Assembly: GCF_030704535.1 (NCBI RefSeq)
Contig: NC_081810.1
Coordinates: 6,458,501 to 6,522,500, forward strand
Direction of reading: 5' to 3'
Length of the DNA: 64,000 bases
DNA from: Vitis vinifera
Taxonomy: Eukaryota; Streptophyta; Magnoliopsida; Vitales; Vitaceae
This document shows positions 12,791 through 27,564 of this stretch, piece after piece. The position numbers and the translations under genes are program-made. The notes beneath the pieces are model-generated. The model did no database searches. It was not told the origin of the DNA and worked only from the letters and a program-made list of their open reading frames with translations. Every line of letters starts with the position of its first letter. Position 1 is the first letter of the stretch.

Positions 12791-13439
12791 TAAATGATTT
12801 TTGGGTTACCTATTATAATTTTTTAGAAAATATTATATGTATATATATATCATAGAAATTATCATTAATAGTAATAATAATAGTTCTTATTAATTATAAA
12901 AAGTTTAAAGTTATATTATTATATATTTTTTTAAGTTAAGAAACAAATTAGTGTGTTACCTATTTTTCTTTAGTTAAAATTATTTAATTTCCTTGTTATG
13001 ATTAATGTTTTAATAAGAAGTAAAATAGAGTTTAATACATTAGTTTAAAAATATGATGGTTCAATTTGATATTATTTGATAAAAAGTTTAAATGCAAGTA
13101 AGTTAGCAAATTAAAAAACAATTTTGATTTTATATATGATAAATAATTCTTATTGTATTTAAAGTATCAATAAAAGTGATAACTAAATTTTACTATTAAT
13201 AATTAAAACCAAAATAATCTTCATAATAGGTTTATTAATAATAGGTTAATGATAATAGGTTTTATATTGTTAATAATAGGTTTTATATAAAGACACTAAG
13301 AATTTGATTGGCCATTGATATGTATTTTTAATTAGGATGATAATAAGACCAGTTATTATAAGAAGATTTTATTAAATTTTATCATCATTAATATTATCTC
13401 ACTATGTAGTTATTTCTTTTTTTAGTAAACTTAAATTTA

Positions 13440-13990
13440 CTAAACATGTAACAAGAATAATGTTTTAGTTAACTATTAAAATTTTAAAATATAGAACTTG
13501 ATAAATTTCTAATATAAAATTTTAAAGCTTGATAAAACTTGATAAAATTTTTAAAATAAACTTTGAAAATAACAATTTTAAAATATAAAACTTGATAAAT
13601 TTCTCATATATAATTATAAAATTTAAAATTTTAAAACTTGATAAAAAAACTTAAAATAAAAATTTTTAAATATAAAACTTGAAAAATTTCTAATATAAAA
13701 TTTTTAAATTTTAAACTTGATAATTTTAAAACTTTAAAAACTTGATAAAACTTAATAAAACTTAATAAAATTTTTAAAATAACACTTTGAGTAAAACATT
13801 GAACTTTAAAAATTAATTTAAAATTTTAAAATAATTTTTAATTTTAAAATTTTAAAATAATTTTAAATTTTAAAAACTTGATAATTTTAAAACTTGAAAA
13901 ACTTTCAAAATTAAATGAGTTAAATAATTTTTAAATAATTAAATGAGCTTAAATAATTTTTATATTTTAACAATTAGATTTTTTTGTTAG
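13440..13990. repeat. Degenerate AT-rich tandem repeats
   Basis: Variants of AAAACTTGATAAATTT separated by runs of A and T recur more than a dozen times. This is internal filler of the CACTA element, with no reading frame and no recognisable gene. Confidence 0.6.
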
Positions 13991-15593
13991 ACTTTTACGC
14001 CATCAATTATCTTTGTAATTTAAAATTAATTAATTAAATTTTATATGGTATAATCATGAGCTTAAATTTTATGTATTTATTCTCCCACTAATTGATGGGT
14101 TATACAGATGACAGATTTGCTTTGAATAGTGCATGAATCCTTTAAATCAAATATCAACGGGTATCATCCCCCAAAACGATAGTTAATAAATATAATTAAA
14201 ATTAAATTATTTAATATCTAAATAAAACCATTTTAAATAAATAAATAGACAAATAATAATATTTTAAAAAAATATTTTTCTTTATTTCCGTCGCGATTTT
14301 TTCCTCAAATTTCCTAGTAACGAAATTTTCAATAACCTGAAATCGCCCTTGACCTTTTTGAAAAATTACTACTCCCTCTCTTCCTCTTCAAAAAACCCTG
14401 GTTTTCTAAAACCCTAAATCCAATCATAAAATCAAGGGGCCTCTATATTTCTCACGTTGCATCTTGTACAAATAAAGAATTGGTTGGTTAGTTCCACTCA
14501 TATTAAATCCTAGTTTTTATTTTCTTTAATTTGATGTATGTTTGGTTTATGAGAAAATAAAGGAAATTGGCGGGGTTACTGTGAAATTTTTGAGGAACGA
14601 GTGTACCGCCTCACCTAGAACCCATCAAGCCAATAATTGAAATATACTCACCTCCTTGAAGACACAGCTACTTAGATAATTGTTTTCCTTTAAGGGTTGG
14701 ACTGGGTTTTGATCAGTGCCTGAAATTACATTTTATGAATATGTTTGCTTTGTCAATTCGTTTGGTTTGTGGGTTGATATGTTGCCTTGTGATTTTCCAT
14801 TATGATTGTTGTGTGTATGTGGACGAAAAAGATCGCTTATTTCATGTTTCTCGTTGGAATCAATCTTCTATAACCTCTTTCCGATACTCTTTGACATTGA
14901 AAATTGGGTTTTTTTGTTTGCTTGGGTTTTATTTTTTATTTTTTTGAATTTTAAATTTTGGGATATACACAAACCCTAACCCTATTTCTTCATTTTCTTT
15001 CCTGTAACCGGTGGTATCGTTGGTCAGGGTCGGCAACAACAGCCTAGTTAGGCACATGAATTTTTTTTTTCAGTGTAAAAAAGCATAAGTTACCAAATGA
15101 AGAAAAAAATATTTTTGTTGCTTGTGAGAAATAAAAAGAAAGAGAAAAAAATAATAATAATTCATAAAAAAGTTCACCAAATCAAGTATTCATCAATACT
15201 TTTAGAAGTAAATGGGTTTATGAAATGCTTATAAATCCAACTTCATCCATTCATAAAAGAGATTAATTAGACTTGGTTTCTTTATAGGTAAATTACTGAG
15301 AAGCATCTTTGTGCCTAGTAGCCTCCTACTAGAAATTTGATTGGGATAGTAGTTTTTATGTTTTTGCACAAGTTAATTATAGATATTCTTACTTCTAGGG
15401 TTTTTTGGTTTGGTAAATTGTGTGGTTTTATTTTAAGTTGATCTCTTTATTATCATATAATATACTAGGTTTTGTAAGTTCTTAAACATTTTATGCTTTT
15501 GAAATATATGAATTTGAAAAGTTAGTCCAACATTGAACTTGGACCCCTTTGGTCCTACTCCTACCTCAATCTTTGGTTCTACTAGTAGAAGGT

Positions 15594-15848
15594 GATCAAG
15601 AGCTATTCTTTCAACACAACTTGAAAACGCCCAAGAGATGCTAATAGCTGCAGAACAAAAGTTTACAACTGCAACTAAAGAACTCTCAAATGTGAAAGAA
15701 ACATTTGAAGAGATGTTGATAGAAGTTCAAAGGAAGACACGAGAAGAAGTGAAAGAAGAGTTTGAGGAAAAAATGATGGAAATGTAAAGAAAAATGCAAA
15801 CACAAATTCAAGAACAAATTATGCAAATGATGCAACAATTTCAGTAAA
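15594..15848 (+). pseudogene. Coiled-coil remnant of a CACTA-encoded protein
   Basis: The frame opening near 15594 encodes a Glu/Lys/Gln-rich segment (AQEMLIAAEQKFTTATKEL, then many E and K heptads) ending in a stop at 15786-15788. After that stop the same frame continues for about 20 residues rich in Gln and Met. The pattern resembles the C-terminal coiled coil of plant Ptta/En-Spm transposase-associated proteins (from memory). No upstream exon could be joined with confidence. Confidence 0.45.
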
Positions 15849-16261
15849 AGCATTAGAAATTTGAAGATTTTCCTATATCTCTCTTAACTTTTTTGAAGAT
15901 TATGCCACTTATTTATATGATAGATTCTCCTAACTTTTTTGTTTTCTATGACTATTATGTGATGTTTGTTTGGTTGATTTGTTATATTATGTTAGAATGT
16001 GAAACTAAATTTGAATCTCTTTGTTCTTTGTTTGTTTGTTTGTTTGTTTTTTTTTTTTTTTGTTATATTATGTTTTTTTTATTTAATGACTTATATTGAT
16101 ATATAAGTTTTTAACTAGCTTGGGATAATTGATTGTAATATATTGTACTATATTGAAATTTTGAAATTGTTTTAATAGCTTAATTGCATATACAGGTCTA
16201 AAATGAGTTTGTTCAGGTTTATAACAGGTTTGGAAAATCTGAATTTATAAAAGACTAATGT

Positions 16262-16952
16262 CTAAATATAATAAATTTTAGTCACGACCATTAAAAAATT
16301 GTGACCATAAGTCTACTTTTAGTCACGATCAATAATGAATCGTCACCAAAATTTGGGGATATGGAGGACATCATATGATTAATTTTAGTCACGGTTATTA
16401 ATAGTCGTGACCATAAGTGTACATTTTGTCATAATAGACCTAACAACTAGTCGTAGTCACTTAATTAACCGTGACCATATACCTACATTTAGTCACGATT
16501 AATAAATTGATCGAGACCATAAGATACATTTAGTCACTGTTAGGGGATTGACCGTGACCATAAGATTACATTTAGTCACAATCATTTAATTAACCGTGAC
16601 TATAGATATACATTTAGTCATGATTAAGGAATTGACCATGACCATAAGTTTACATTAATCCATAAATTGACATTTAGTCACGGTAACTTACTTGACCATG
16701 ACTATAAGCTTACATATAGTCACGGTTGCTAACTTTACCCGTGACTATAAGTGTACATTTAGTCACGGTTTATTACTTGACCATGACTATAGGTTAAACA
16801 TATAATCACAGTTTATTACCTGACCGTGACTAAACCAACTAAAAAACAACGAAGTGTTCTTAACTTTTGGTCACAATTTTTGTATGACCATCACACAAAA
16901 AAAAAATAATAATAAAAAATCATATGGTCACGATCACTTAGGAAACCGCGAC
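16262..16952. repeat. Right subterminal repeat array of the CACTA element
   Basis: About twenty units of TTTAGTCACGRTTA and GACCGTGACCATAAG alternate at roughly 30-40 bp. This is the mirror of the left array and denser than it. The array runs almost to the broken end. Confidence 0.8.
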
Positions 16953-16962
16953 CAATACCTTT

Positions 16963-17535
16963 AAAAGCTCTGATTTACCAAAAAAAAAAAGCCTCCTATT
17001 TTTTACTAAAAAAATCACCATGAAAAGCTCTGATTTATTAGGTAGGCATGAGCCAAGTTAAAGGTCATTTTCAAACATTTTAATTAGAGTTTTTGAAAAT
17101 TTTAACAATGATTAAACCCGGTTTTCTTCACTAATACTATGTTTGCTTAATTGCTTTCATTGTTGTGTTGAAGGTGGAGGTTAATGAAGACAATATCAAT
17201 GGTAGTGTAGGTTTACATAGTGTATCTAGGATCCCTTATAAGGGAAATTCTCATCTATGTCTTAAAACCTTAATATTCTAGAAGAACTAGCTACTTGAGA
17301 ACGAGTGATTTTTCAAGCTTTGGAGTATTATAAAATTATATGGCCTAGAATTACTCTAAGTTGAGATTGTGTTTTCTCCATCTAGTTCTTAAAAAACAAA
17401 CTCTTTGGTAAGAAGGTATAAAAGAAATTCCAATAGAATATTTACAGCCAATGTGACTTATAAAGGAAGAAAAAGTGGCAAGAATGAAAAAATACCATAA
17501 TTAGGTCTTGTTGCAATGTTTTGAAACAAGTTTAT
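16963..17535. other. Copy B flank resumed, then unassigned spacer
   Basis: From about 16980 to 17235 the sequence again matches the copy A flank (2675-3050). The words AAAAGCTCTGATTTA occur both at 16963 and at about 17022, a local duplication at the transposon break. From 17236 to 17535 nothing is recognised. Confidence 0.6.
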
Positions 17536-18160
17536 CTGTTTGACAGACTATAATTAATCTTAAGTACATCTTTCAAACTAGTTTCCCAAGTAAAACTCTT
17601 CAACTTCTGACAAGTACTTAGGACTTCATGGGATAAATCGAACCTATTTACCACATATGTTTAGTCTTGGAGAGTCATGCTACAATCAGAGTTATTGAAA
17701 CTGGAATTTGGCTTGAATTACATGGTTTAGTTATAAGGGTGGTCCACCTCAAAAAAATAAATAAATTAATAAATGAGAAGGTGTTTGTCCAAACGGCACA
17801 AACTTTACTTGCAACAAGTAAGCATAAATTTCTAATACAAGTCTCTTTCAATTCCTAAATCAAATGATACTGGAATTTTAGGGCTTCTCTTTGCCAGAAT
17901 GCATGCATACACTGTATCATTTTCTCTTATTTCTATTCTTTTGATGTCCACAAAAGAAAATTCAAGATAAAGGGTTCCCTCTACAAGGATTGTCGTACAT
18001 CTACTATGATGCAAGGTGCATAGGAGCAAATATAATAGGTGCCTTTGATGATGCTATTTCAAATGGGGTTGACATCCTTTCCATTTCTGGCAAAAAGTAA
18101 TTTAATGGTGAACTCAACAGGAAATAGTGGTCTAAGTGCAGTGATCGCTCCCAAATGTGT
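17536..18160 (+). pseudogene. Eroded subtilase relic
   Basis: Scattered blocks match subtilase exons of copy C in the right order. TSxxDFMG lies near 17608-17635, then VIETGIWLE (for VFDTGIWPE, catalytic Asp changed to Glu) at about 17690-17720, then an ATSK exon end at about 17810-17822. GVPSTRIV (for GVPSARIA) follows near 17975, a block matching [12 protein letters not shown] near 18042-18080, and a VNSxGNxG block near 18110-18135. Many stops and shifts are present, and the His exon is not recognisable. This is an old dead member of the array and shows it once had at least four units. Confidence 0.7.
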
Positions 18161-18430
18161 ATGTCAAGATGTGGTTCCTCAAATGTAACGAGTTGGTTGT
18201 AGTTTTAAAATCCCAATGAGTTGGGTGTTGAACCTTAGGGAGGTGACCTTAGGATGCAAGGAAAATGAAAATGTTTGGAAGATAAGTGGAAATGTTTGAG
18301 GCAAATTCTTTCTCTCAATTGATCAAGAAAAAGATTGATGAATTTTGTGCAAAATAGAGGGAAAACTAAGTGAACCAAGTTCAAATTTGACACAAAAAAA
18401 AAATTGAAAAAGTATTAAGGATAGAGGGAT
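18161..18430. other. Unassigned spacer
   Basis: No gene or clear repeat is seen. It lies between the subtilase relic and a copia fragment and may be part of a retroelement too decayed to name. Confidence 0.4.
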
Positions 18431-19280
18431 CCTTTGAAAAAGTGTTGAAAAATTATTGTACATTGAGGAGGCAAATTTACAACAAAAAGAATTTGAAGAA
18501 TATTATGAAAATCATGGAATTAGTCAACATTTAATGGTTTCATATTCTCCACAATAAAATGGGGTAGTTGAAAGAAAAAATATAACTATTCTTGACATGG
18601 CTCGAAGTATGTTGAAAAATAAGAAGATGCCCAAAGAATTTTGGGCCAAAGTGATTGATTATGCGGTTTATTTGTCAAATCATTCTTCTAATCAAAGTAC
18701 ATGAAATAAAACATCGCAACAAGTTTGGAATAAAAGAAAGCAGAAAATTTCACATTTGAGAGTATTTGAAAGCATTGCATATGTTCATGTGTTGGATCAA
18801 AAGAGATCCAAGTTAGATGACAAGAATGAAAAATATGTTTTCATTGATTATAACTCAAGCTCCAAAGGTTACAAGTTTTACAATCCAAAGAATGGAAAGT
18901 CAATTATTGGTAGAGATGTCAAGTTTAAAGAAGAAGAAGAATGGAATTGGGATGCTAAAAAAATTAACTATCCCCTTTATGAAGAAAAAGAACAAACAAG
19001 AAGAAACTTGCAAGAGATTACTATTCCACTTTCATGACCACCTCCATCAACTCATGAAGTACCAACAATATTAATATTTTCATTTAAAAGCTGGAGTGAG
19101 CAGACATCACATTTTAGAAGTTTACAAGAGATTTATAAGAGAACAAAAAATCAAATGATCTAAACTTTTTTTTTTTTGTCTTTCTGCAAATTATGAACCA
19201 ATCAGTTTTGAAGAAGTCATTGAAGACTAAAGATGGAAAAAGGCTATAGATGAGGAAATAAAAGCAATAATTAAGAAGAT
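18430..19280 (+). mobile_element. Ty1/copia fragment (integrase C-terminus to start of RT)
   Basis: The plus-strand reading shows the end of a copia integrase core (ARSMLKNKKMPKEFWA type block near 18600-18650). This is followed by the integrase C-terminal region (HLRVFESIAYVHV and KLDDKNEKYVFIDY near 18756-18860) and the opening of reverse transcriptase (FEEVIED…WKKAIDEEI near 19207-19262). Gag, protease, most of RT and both LTRs are not seen. It is broken in several places and old. Confidence 0.8.
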
Positions 19281-19734
19281 GACACATAAAATTAAATCCC
19301 TTCTAAAAGAGAAACATGAGCATGCTTGTTTTCCCAAGACATGCAAGAAAGCAATCAAATATTTGAGAAAGCTTTTAAAGAAAGAGAAAGAGGTAGAATA
19401 CTTGAATGTAATAAAGAAGTATATGTTAAATTTAGGGAACCAATAATGGTAAGAAGCAAATGAGAAGAAAATTAGGGTAGGTTTGAACCAAGAAAATTTG
19501 GAGTGCTTGGTAATGAAGAGATATTTCAAAATACTGCATTGGAGACTACACAAAAGAGACATTAAAACCAGGATATTGCATTGGAGGCTATAGGGAACAA
19601 GGTATTGACAACACAAAAACATAGTAAGGACATTACCATTTGCAATAGGGGTAGGGGGGGCATGCAAGGCCTAAGCCATGCACCCTAAATTTGCTCCAAG
19701 TCAAGACTATGAGTTAGGATTCGAAGGCCCTGAT
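19281..19734. other. Unassigned, probably retroelement interior
   Basis: No readable gene is seen. The position just inside the primer-binding-site-like word at 19726-19737 suggests the 5' untranslated interior of a minus-strand retroelement. Confidence 0.35.
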
Positions 19735-19935
19735 ACCATATAGAAAAATAAGAAAATAAAGAAAAATATTGTATACCATTTTCATTGATGATGATAAATA
19801 TTTATATACAAATATATTTGAGTTTTATTATAATTTAAACTTTATCTCCTACTGTAATTCAAATTCTATATTTTACTCTAATTCAAACTAATGTATAATA
19901 TACAGATAAATATCAATATTTAAATTAAGGATAAC
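19726..19935 (-). repeat. LTR remnant with primer-binding site
   Basis: Read on the minus strand, an AT-rich block of about 195 bp starts TGTTATCC (at 19935) and is followed by TGGTATCAGGGC. This resembles the tRNA-Met primer-binding site that abuts 5' LTRs. No partner LTR was found. It is a fossil fragment and the family is unknown. Confidence 0.45.
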
Positions 19936-20366
19936 ATTAACTTTCTTTTATGAAATGAGTTGTTTTTCCTTTTTAGAGAGAAAGAAAGAGATGTACCATG
20001 CATGCCGCTTGTCCTTTTCCTCGGTTTTTCGTTTTCATGAGTACTTAAAGTGGCGTAATTGTCTTGCCTGGAATAGGATGCTGGCAATATGATATTAATG
20101 ATTACAACAAATGTCTACTTTACTGCCTTCCAGGATTACCTTCATTGTAAATCTGGTTTTAATTTAGGCTACTAAACTAAAACGCAAAATTACAAGCATT
20201 TATATATAGAGAGAAATAACCACGTAGTGCACATGTTTTTTCTTTTTATGAAAAAATAAATAAATAAGCACCCGATTAAGAAAAATGTGTATGTATAGAT
20301 CGATGAAACCTCTTTACCAAAACAAACCCAAGGATCAAATTTAGATTTAAAAAAAAAAAAAATCCC

Positions 20367-20376
20367 TCTATATATT
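20367..20376 (+). promoter_or_regulatory. Probable TATA box of subtilase copy C
   Basis: CTATATATTA lies about 60 bp before the ATG at 20431, which leaves a plausible 25-35 nt leader. The region 19936-20366 upstream is AT-rich and otherwise unremarkable. Confidence 0.5.
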
Positions 20377-20430
20377 AACTAGGAATGAGATCATACGCCT
20401 TGCAGCTGTTACAGGTTTGAGAACTTGACC

Positions 20431-25112
<4,682 letters not shown>

Positions 25113-26216
25113 TAATTAGAGCTAACCCCATATTGTCATGGGACTATGGAAGTGTTGATTCTCTATGGGTATCTATAACACATTCAATAACTGTGGAATT
25201 TCATGCTATCCAGATAGCATCTTCAGCACTTATTATTTCTTTTATTTATGTTTGGTGAATTTCACTTTAAATCTAAACTTTACAATATCTCTAACAAAAT
25301 TTAACCTTTCGAATAGTAAATTCTACATGACATACATTTTTTTAACTAAACAATTTAATGTGCAAATCTATTTTCTTCCTTATAATATATAATATGGTGA
25401 CAATTATAAATATTTTAAGCCGTAAATTAACTTTCAAATATTCTCCGTTAATAATCTAATAGAACTTTAAAATATTTTAAAAGCTACTTCAACCCTACTC
25501 AACAATCAAAATCTTCTATAATCCGGAAATCTTTCACAAATATCTATATATAACAAAAGAAGTTAATACGAAACTAAAAGTGTGTCTGATAGTAATTTTA
25601 AGAAATATTTCTCATTTTTTTAACATATAAAAGTTTTCAAATGTTATAAAGATTGGAAACGTTTCATATAATCATTGTCCGAGTTTTAAATGATATCGTC
25701 ATAATTCCTTCTTAAGAGAGAGTTTTCATTAAATCGCTATTGGAAATTAAGATAGAAGTCATTATATTTTTCTTGAGCTCATCATTTGTAAAGAAGAATA
25801 ATGAGAAAAAAATACAAAAAGAAAAGAAAATTGATATTTTAGTAATCATTACAATTCTTCTTCCATTTTTATTATCTAAGTTTCGTTATAAAATATAAAT
25901 TCTTGTCTTCAAAAAATAAAATAAAAAAATTAAAATGAATTCATATTTTTAACATACAAGTTCAACCTACTCGGAAAAACCTGTGGTAAGTGTGTTAATA
26001 TTTTTAATATTAAGGCGTATTATTTAAAATTATTATTATTATTTGAATAAAAAACCTAATGGAGTGTTTCAAAATTCTATGGGCTTAATGGGCCAACCAG
26101 GCCCAGAATCTTTGGGTTTGGGCCTTTGAGAGACATAGAAAGAGAGAAAAAGTCGAGTTTCTAGAGGAAGACCTCAAGCTGCACAGTGGCGGTCCCCTCT
26201 GTCGGCCGGAGCGGCA
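25113..26216. other. Intergenic spacer downstream of copy C
   Basis: No gene is seen. It holds the 3' untranslated region of copy C, a decayed MITE (25574-25688) and the promoter and leader of the PPR gene. The last 120 bp before 26217 are less AT-rich, as expected of a 5' leader. Confidence 0.6.
25574..25688. mobile_element. Decayed copy of the short MITE family
   Basis: It starts CTAAAAGTGTGTCTGATAGT and ends with the approximate inverted counterpart (…CCGAGTTTTA). Size and interior match the element at 22233-22358. Confidence 0.5.
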
Positions 26217-27564
26217 ATGGCGATTCGAGCATTTTCAAGATCGAAGATCCCAATATTCTCTGCAAAAATTCTGCAAAACCTAATCAAAGCGCCCATTAAA
26301 GAGTCTACAAGGTTCCAATTTCCAGTTTTAGAAGTGGGTTCGTACAAACCCCTCTTGGGTTCGAAGCTTTACCACGACGGAAGGCCAAGGGGACCCCTTT
26401 GGAGAGGGAAGAAACTGATAGGGAAAGAAGCTCTCTTTGTGATATTGGGTTTGAAAAGATTCAAAGACGATGAAGAGAACCTTCGCAAGTTCATTAAGTC
26501 CCATGTGTTGAGGCTCCTGAAGATGGATATGGTTGCTGTGCTCACTGAGCTTGAGCGCCAAGAGGAGGTTTCTCTTGCTGTTGAGGTCCTTTTTCTTCAC
26601 TTGAATTTTCTCTTCATGTTGTTTGCTCCACTGGGTTTCTCTCGCAACTTTTTTTTTTTAAAAAAAAAAAAAAAGGGGGCCTTGGGTTTGTCAAGTTCTA
26701 GATTACTCATAATGTGATTGCGACTGTTCTCTTTTTTTGGGGTTTGAATACTATGATTGTTTTTTCTTCAAGCAGTTGAATTTTGGTTGTAGAATTTGAT
26801 GTTTGAATGAAAGTCTTAACCATTGTTTGTTTCAGTGGAAAATAGGATTGGAGAAAGTAATGTGCTTGTGTTGTTGAATGAGGATTCTTTTCGTTGGGAA
26901 TGTGGTTTTTCTTTTTTTGAAGTTTTTGTTTATATTTTACTCATTTGGGTTAGTCAAGAGTTTTGTCAGTAGTCAGAATTTGAAGTTAGTGACAAGGTTC
27001 TGTTTACCTTAATGTTTATCCTAGCAATAAGTGCTCAGCATAAGGCTGCATCTCCATTTTTTAATTTTCAGAGGATATGTAAGATTTCCCTTGAAAGTTG
27101 GTGAGAACCTTGCTTTCTGCTCAACCTCAAGGTTTTTACTTGGGGCTTATGGAAAAACTTGATTGAATTTTCAGGTGTTTAGAGTGATTCGAAAGCAGGA
27201 CTGGTATAAGCCTGATGTCTATCTGTACAAGGACTTGATTATTGCATTAGCGAAATGCAAAAAAATGGATGATGCGATGCAATTGTGGGAAAGTATGAGA
27301 AAGGAGGATTTGTTCCCTGATTATCAAACATACACCGAAGTCATTCGGGGGTTCTTGAGGTATGGGTCACCTGCAGATGCTATGAACATATATGAAGACA
27401 TGAAGAAGTCTCCAGATCCACCAGAGGAGTTGCCATTCAGGATTTTGTTGAAGGGACTTCTGCCACATCCCCTTTTGAGAAATAGAGTCAAGCAAGACTT
27501 TGAGGAGATATTTCCTGATCGGCATGTTTATGATCCCCCAGAAGAGATATTTGGTGTACACTAA
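26217..27564 (+). CDS. THA8-like short pentatricopeptide-repeat protein
   Basis: The two exons, 26217-26585 and 27175-27564, give 252 residues. The N-terminus (MAIRAFSRSKIPIF…) is Arg/Ser/Lys-rich without acids, like an organelle transit peptide. It is followed by the block GRPRGPLWRGKKLIGKEAL and then about four helical-hairpin PPR motifs, e.g. KPDVYLYKDLIIALAKCKKM and PDYQTYTEVIRGFLRYGSPA, and an acidic tail VYDPPEEIFGVH. Short PPR proteins of the THA8/THA8-like group bind specific organelle introns and assist group II splicing; assignment to that group is from memory of the family. Mitochondrion or plastid cannot be decided here. The intron donor GAG|GTCCTT is non-consensus, but the splice restores the frame exactly. 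Confidence 0.85.

Larger units (their letters stand above)
12270..16962. mobile_element. CACTA (En/Spm-like) DNA transposon, defective, right end lost
   Basis: The left terminus reads CACTACAAAAAAATAGG at 12270, the hallmark of CACTA elements. Both ends are dense in short inverted motifs of the type TTTAGTCACG / CGTGACCATAAG (12290-12790 and 16262-16952), which act as transposase-binding subterminal repeats in this superfamily. The interior is very AT-rich and holds a leader-like stretch (14280-15010) and a coiled-coil coding remnant (15594-15848). No catalytic transposase domain is readable. The expected right TIR (…TTTGTAGTG) is missing: the element stops near 16962, beyond which sequence of the copy B flank resumes with about 80 bp of the flank lost. 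It is therefore non-autonomous and immobile. Confidence 0.8.

Noticed and set aside
14735-14947. Small hydrophobic open frame inside the CACTA element, next to a leader-like stretch with AAACCCTAA words
   Set aside because: No homology seen. The telomere-like words are common in plant leaders and do not show a captured gene.
15893-16099. Phe/Tyr-rich open frame in the CACTA element
   Set aside because: T-rich low-complexity sequence without family resemblance.
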